A DNA stretch of 64,000 nucleotides from Pomacea canaliculata. Lineage: Eukaryota > Mollusca > Gastropoda > Architaenioglossa > Ampullariidae. The position numbers were made by a program, and so were the translations under genes. Shown here one piece after another: positions 59,401 through 64,000 of the stretch. The stretch is from assembly GCF_003073045.1 (NCBI RefSeq), contig NC_037601.1, positions 8,233,807-8,297,806 of the forward strand, written 5' to 3'. Position 1 is the first letter of the stretch. Every line of letters begins with the position of its first letter. The notes beneath the pieces are model-generated. The model was not told the DNA's origin and made no database searches. It worked only from the letters and a program-made list of their open reading frames with translations.

Positions 59401-62016
59401 GAAAAAAAGGAAGAAGTATTTATCCCCACGTAGGGCCGTCTCTCAATCTTTTTTTCGATGGACGAACATTTCGATTCAGTGCTCTGACTTGGTGTCTCTA
59501 CGATGAGGCAGGACATTCAGAAGTTGGTTTCGGGAAAACAACTTCAAATATCCCACTAATTAGTACATAATTAATGGTAAGTACAACTTGTTTCTAATAA
59601 AAAATGGTATCTGCTCTATTTTTTTTCCTTTTTGTATTTTTGCGGTGAAGTGGCCCGCGACACGGCTGTCCGAAATGGATATGGCCCGCAGGCCGAAAAA
59701 GGTTGTGCATCACTGGTCTAGACGAACAGCTGTAGCAACTGTGCAGTAATGTACATCAAGATACTGAGTGATAGGAGAACAGGAGACAGCCTCACCTGAA
59801 GCAGTTATTATGAAACTTGTTGAAGGAAGCCATAGTTATAAGACCGCCCCAAGCTGGACCCAAAGAGTAAAACACCTGCAGACAGGCCTCGATCCACACC
59901 TATGTAGACAAAGGTGCAGATCCATAAGTATGCAAGCATTAAAAACACCATTCACGAAAACATGTTCTTCTATTGTGGTAAGAATGTTTAGCTTTTAGCT
60001 GTGTGTGTGCGTGTGTGTGTGTGTGTAGGTGTGCATGTGTGTCTGTGTGTGTGAAAGCATGTATATGTATACGAGTGAAGGAAACGTTTGGGCCGGAGAC
60101 TGACCGTGATGCTTTTCAGGCGAGAGAAGTCCGGCCTAATGTAAAACAAAATGCCGTCCGCTGCTCCTGGCAACATGGCGCCGCGAACAAGGAACACGGT
60201 CAACAGGAAGTAAGGCAGCAGCGCCGTCACGTAGACAACCTGAGCGTAGACAACAGGAAGTGCGTCACATTCTCTCAGTAGATTGGAACATGTGGGTAAG
60301 GGGAGACAAACAGAACAGCCGTTGCCCAGCTAGCGCTAATGACGCTTTTTCAGACCTTGATCACCAAGCATTTTCTCTCTCTCTCTCGTCTTTCTCGGCA
60401 CAAGTCCTTTCACACGCTTCTGCACACGTTCTCCTGCAGTCCTTAAGGCGGGTAGCGTGTCTGGACATACCTTTCCCAGGGACTTGACCCCCCGTATGAG
60501 GCAGAAGAAGACAAGGACCCAGGCGGCCAGCAGACACAGCGAGCTGTGCAGCTGCAGAGACCCCAGCTCGTGCAGGCCGGAGGTTTTTCTCAGCACGTTG
60601 TACCTGCACAGAAAAGGTCACGCAATGGGAAAGGTAATTATCACGTGGCATCGCAGCCTGCCATTAGTTTCATCAGGTGATGACAAAAGACGAGAAACCG
60701 AGAAACAACGGGCTTTTGGTATGAGATCCATCACGATGATCGTACCAACAGACTCATCAACATCACAAGAATATCAATCGTACTCACTGCCAAAACTCCT
60801 CAGCGGCGGTCTTCCCTCCTCTGGTGTCGTTAGCGTCGAGAATAGACGAGCAGTTTTCCGTCCAATCCAGGGTATCGTTACTTAGCATCCAACTCACACT
60901 TTCTCTTACGAGGTTAAACGGGGCGGAGGTAGTGTTATCGGGGGCGGAGTCGTTGCCGGAGAGGGTGGACACGTTGCAGTGTGGACCAACGCTGCCCTTC
61001 CTGGGGTCGATGCAAGTGGGCGTGTTCCACCAATGCCCGCAGGACGCCCATGGGAGTTCACTCGTGAAGGAAGATACGAGGTAATAAAGGATCCAGGACA
61101 GGACACCGTTGTAGTAGATACAGGCCATTCCAGAGACTAGAATCATGCAGTACCCGATACCTGCAAACACAATTCAACAACAAATTAATCAGAATAGGCG
61201 GGGTAATGCTAGCAAAAGGTAACTGTCGTGTTGACCGGATCCATCCTTAAGGATTGTATTTTACAAGCGTGACTGGCCTATAGTTACACGCTGGACATAA
61301 ATTTCTAAGTTTTTGCTTTGCTTACCCCTGAACAACGGGCACAGCTTCCATACAAATAAAGAGCTGGTCCCAGAAAACTGTCCCAGACATACTTCCATGT
61401 AGAATAGCGGGATTCCAGCCAGGAATAGAAACAAGAAGAACGGAATTAAGAACGCCCCTGAAACAAATGTACACAACTGCATGGGTTGACAATTTGTAAA
61501 GTGGCATACCTGTAATAAAAGATATTTTATTCCAGACTGTGCTCTTTTTAATGTTTCACCTAATGTAAATCCGTGATTTAAAAAGATCTACTACGTAGAG
61601 AAAATTTTGACAGCGACACTACGAGAGAGTGAGAGAGAAAGAAATAATGTGGCGACAGGCTGTTATTTTTTTTAATCCCCCAGAAACAGTTTGCAACATC
61701 ATCTCACCGCATTCCCTTAGTCTCCATTTGTCTAAAACAAATTTCAGTGTTGTACTGCTTCGCTTCAAAACCACTCACCTCCGCCATTCCTAAGACACAG
61801 GTAGGGGAATCTCCACAGGTTGCTGACCCCCACGGCGTAGCCGATCAAGGACAGCACGAACTCGAAGCTGTGTGTCCACTGCAGGCGATCCTCCTCGTCC
61901 TCCTTGGCCCCAACCTCCCCCTCCGTCTCGCACAGCGTCTTCTTCGCATTGTCTTCGTCGGCTGCGTTGAGCGGAGTGATGAGAACAACGTGACTGTCAT
62001 TGCCCTCCAGAAGCAT
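56411..62016 (-). CDS. SLC6 Na+-coupled amino-acid transporter, glycine-transporter-like, 13 exons
   Basis: A plasma-membrane symporter. The exons, in coding order, are 62016-61779, 61457-61326, 61160-60788, 60603-60471, 60239-60105, 59899-59796, 58766-58642, 58355-58243, 57931-57800, 57686-57587, 57268-57168, 56932-56765 and 56569-56411, giving 670 aa with every phase consistent. TM1 has [14 protein letters not shown]; Gly stands where amine transporters have Asp, so the substrate should be an amino acid. The second extracellular loop has the paired Cys (164, 173) and several N-glycosylation sites. TM6 [18 protein letters not shown] is most like glycine transporters, and the tail [14 protein letters not shown] is typical of the family. 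Na+-site residues Ala61, Asn66 and LGLDS are kept. The chloride site differs: Phe86 for Tyr and Asp381 for Asn. A splice acceptor abuts the ATG, so 5' UTR or coding exons lie upstream. Confidence 0.94.
58855..59150. repeat. Degenerate A/G-rich repeat in SLC6 intron 6
   Basis: A loose repeat of AAGACTTCAAA-like blocks (GGAGACTTCAAAAG, GAAGACTTCAGAGG, GAAGACTTTCAAAG and others), every 20-35 bp. It reads as a basic repeat in one plus-strand frame, but it lies inside an intron of the opposite-strand gene. Confidence 0.5.
59270..59715. mobile_element. hAT-type MITE with 8-bp target duplication
   Basis: A 446-bp element whose ends are inverted repeats: CAGGGATGCACAACCT at the left and AGGTTGTGCATCACTG at the right. 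Directly outside both ends is GTCTAGAC (59262-59269 and 59716-59723). An 8-bp duplication and CAGGG-type ends are marks of the hAT superfamily. Both sides carry GGCCCGC-rich sub-terminal sequence. No transposase is encoded. It lies in SLC6 intron 6. Confidence 0.9.
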
Positions 62017-64000
62017 CTAGAAAGAGACATTGAAAAAAATATTCGAGCATTGTGGAATTAGTGACGAGGAGGAAGAGATTGATGCTTATGATTACGTTTA
62101 TGATGGTGAGGAATATTTCCAGTAATTTTCAGCAATTTAAATAAAAGTTTTAATGCGTAAATATTCCAGTTTGTTAGTTACACTAAATTACACTAAATCC
62201 AGCTCAGATTTCTATTAGGTTTGTGGGAACTGCAGGTATCAGTGATGTCTTTCGTGTCTGAAGACAGGGTGGGCAGCCCACAAAAAGACAAGTGGACTGG
62301 CCCTCTAAGACCTGCTTCAAGGCGTGCTGTGATTAGTTCTAACTAGGCCAGCAAGTCTCTCTGGATCTGACATACTTGCGCAGCAAAGTTTGTGGCCCAG
62401 CACATGAGGCTATATGTGAGAGCCAGGCTGGGATTAACGGTCACCATGCACAGTCGAGCTCTCGGTCCTCAGAGACTCAAAAACCCGACTTAAGCCTTTC
62501 CGCGTTACTTCCCCTGAACTCGCAGACAGGGGAAGTTGTACACTTACAGTAGTATGCCTTTGGCTATATTAATAAATAAATTAATGCAGAACTCTAGGCA
62601 GCTACAATGGTTAGTTGGTAGGTAGCTACAGACATTAGGCTGGTAGAGAACCAGGGTAGACAGGCAGGTTAACAGCATCATCGTAACCTGAATACTTTAC
62701 ACAGGGTGTTCCGCATGCCACATGCATCTACAACTTTGCATTATCTTCGGATATGAAAGACATGCATAGTTAGACAAAACGCATACGATATAGTCGATTG
62801 TAAAATAAACGAGCAAACAAACCAATAAATAAATTGAAAAAATAAGATTATCAGGCGTCGAAATCTCTTTTCAAACCGTGAAAGTCGCAGGAAAGCAAGC
62901 AGGCTTCAGGATATGGCACTCGTTAACTAAACATAGTATCGTGTGAAAGAGTTCCGTATTAATCTCCAGCTTTGTGCTTGCACGTTGTGATAACAGACTG
63001 TCGGAACAGAGGAACACAGCTCGCAGTGTGAGTACAGTGCATGTCAACCGAACATGTACAGTAATGTACAGCCCTTTGGTTGTGTCAACAGCAAAGGAAA
63101 TCTGGCATCAGCTTAGACACATGATGATGGAAACCGTTAGCGAGTGACAGTGGAAAGCCCTTTAAAAATGTGGCTTCCAGATAGACGTCATCTAACATCT
63201 CATCGCACAACGACCGAAAGGTTACGAGGCGACCTAACCCTTTTTTATGAGTCATGCTGGTTCGATCGAAACCTTTGCAAGTGTCAGGTGAGTGGAGTGC
63301 AGGTGAGAGGGCTTAAGGTTACGCCAGGAGATGATGGTAGGTCGTCAAAAGATTTTTGTCACTGCTCTGCGAGTAACGAAAATGCTCTGTGAGTTTAATA
63401 AATGGCACCTGCGAGTCAATCAACAACTTGATCACAAAATCGACCACGACCTCGAAACAACTTATAACCACTAAAACCATATTGTCCCCAAAGAGACAAA
63501 TCGACCAGTACCTTGAGTACTTTGTCTTACCAAAGGTCAATGTAGACTGTGGTCGAAAAGTCCTCGTCGATTTGGTCAATGGTCGAGTTGTCGAGCCGCC
63601 ATTTTTATCTACCCCATACATTATATAAGTCTTTTATCGACTGGAAAGTGCGAATAAGCACGCTCGCGCGCACTCACACAAATACATACACACTCTCTCA
63701 TGCATTCTTTACACACATAAAAAAAAACAACTACCGAGAGACTGTCCAGATGCACACATTGTTGCTGGGTCTCAGACAAAGCACCACACATTTATTATAC
63801 AAAACCCTCGGCTCCTGACCGCCTACAAAGTACACAACAAATAAACCTCGGCAAGGGAACATCTTGGCGGTGAAATGTTTATACACACATTGTCAAGTCT
63901 ACGCACAGGTCTCTTCCACGGGCTGACTTATTGAATTAAATCCGGTTTGAATCTTGCATACGAATTCCATAAATCAGGGCTAGGCCTGCTCGTCTACACT
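62017..64000. other. Upstream region of the SLC6 gene, no exon recognised
   Basis: It should contain the SLC6 promoter or a 5' intron on the minus strand, since a splice acceptor lies directly before the ATG. No family-level coding sequence, clear TATA box or repeat family stands out. There is a CA-rich run near 63670-63720. Confidence 0.45.

Noticed and set aside
1..64000. CRISPR arrays, bacterial operons or prophage
   Set aside because: The window has introns, SINEs, LTR and hAT elements typical of animal DNA; the tandem repeats have no spacers of uniform length.

Overview
The window is nuclear DNA of an animal, most likely a mollusc and probably a gastropod. The real genes are split into short exons with GT-AG introns. 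Intergenic DNA is AT-rich and full of microsatellites, minisatellites and tRNA-derived SINEs. The gene families (an AQP4/big-brain-type aquaporin, small EGF-like membrane proteins, an SLC6 amino-acid transporter) are metazoan. The phylum is inferred from general character, not from a database match. All gene models were built by hand from splice sites, intron phase and protein family motifs.

Layout. 1-14298: no gene recognised; a CpG-rich stretch near 740-1300 with possible non-coding exons, one SINE and two minisatellites. 14304-18622: an intact-looking LTR retrotransposon with near-identical 1.26-kb LTRs, a perfect 5-bp target duplication, a tRNA-Trp-type primer site, a polypurine tract and a single gag gene; no pol is present. 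18628-26390: nothing supported. 26391-31177 (+): a four-exon aquaporin, 285 aa from the internal Met, with both NPA motifs. 31178-39035: non-coding, with a 128-bp imperfect palindrome and a cluster of CRE-like sites.

39036-54704 (+): three related loci for small single-pass membrane proteins. Locus 1 (39036-41067) has stalk, transmembrane and basic tail exons but no ectodomain that I can find. Locus 2 (44340-47200) is complete, with signal peptide, two EGF-like modules, a transmembrane segment and a basic tail. Locus 3 (50628-54704) has two Cys-rich modules, a transmembrane segment and a long Ser/Thr-rich tail, but no convincing start. Loci 1 and 2 share a juxtamembrane motif, GYRWKKKW. The ectodomain exons of loci 2 and 3 are all phase 1-1, so they could be mixed by alternative splicing.

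56411-62016 (-): a complete 13-exon SLC6 transporter (670 aa), closest by eye to glycine transporters, convergent with locus 3. Two positions of the family's chloride site are changed (Tyr to Phe, Asn to Asp). Intron 6 holds a hAT-type MITE with an 8-bp target duplication. 62017-64000 is upstream non-coding DNA.

The most interesting items are the gag-only LTR element, the altered chloride site in the SLC6 protein, the modular EGF membrane-protein cluster, and the aquaporin whose selectivity-filter histidine is replaced by threonine.
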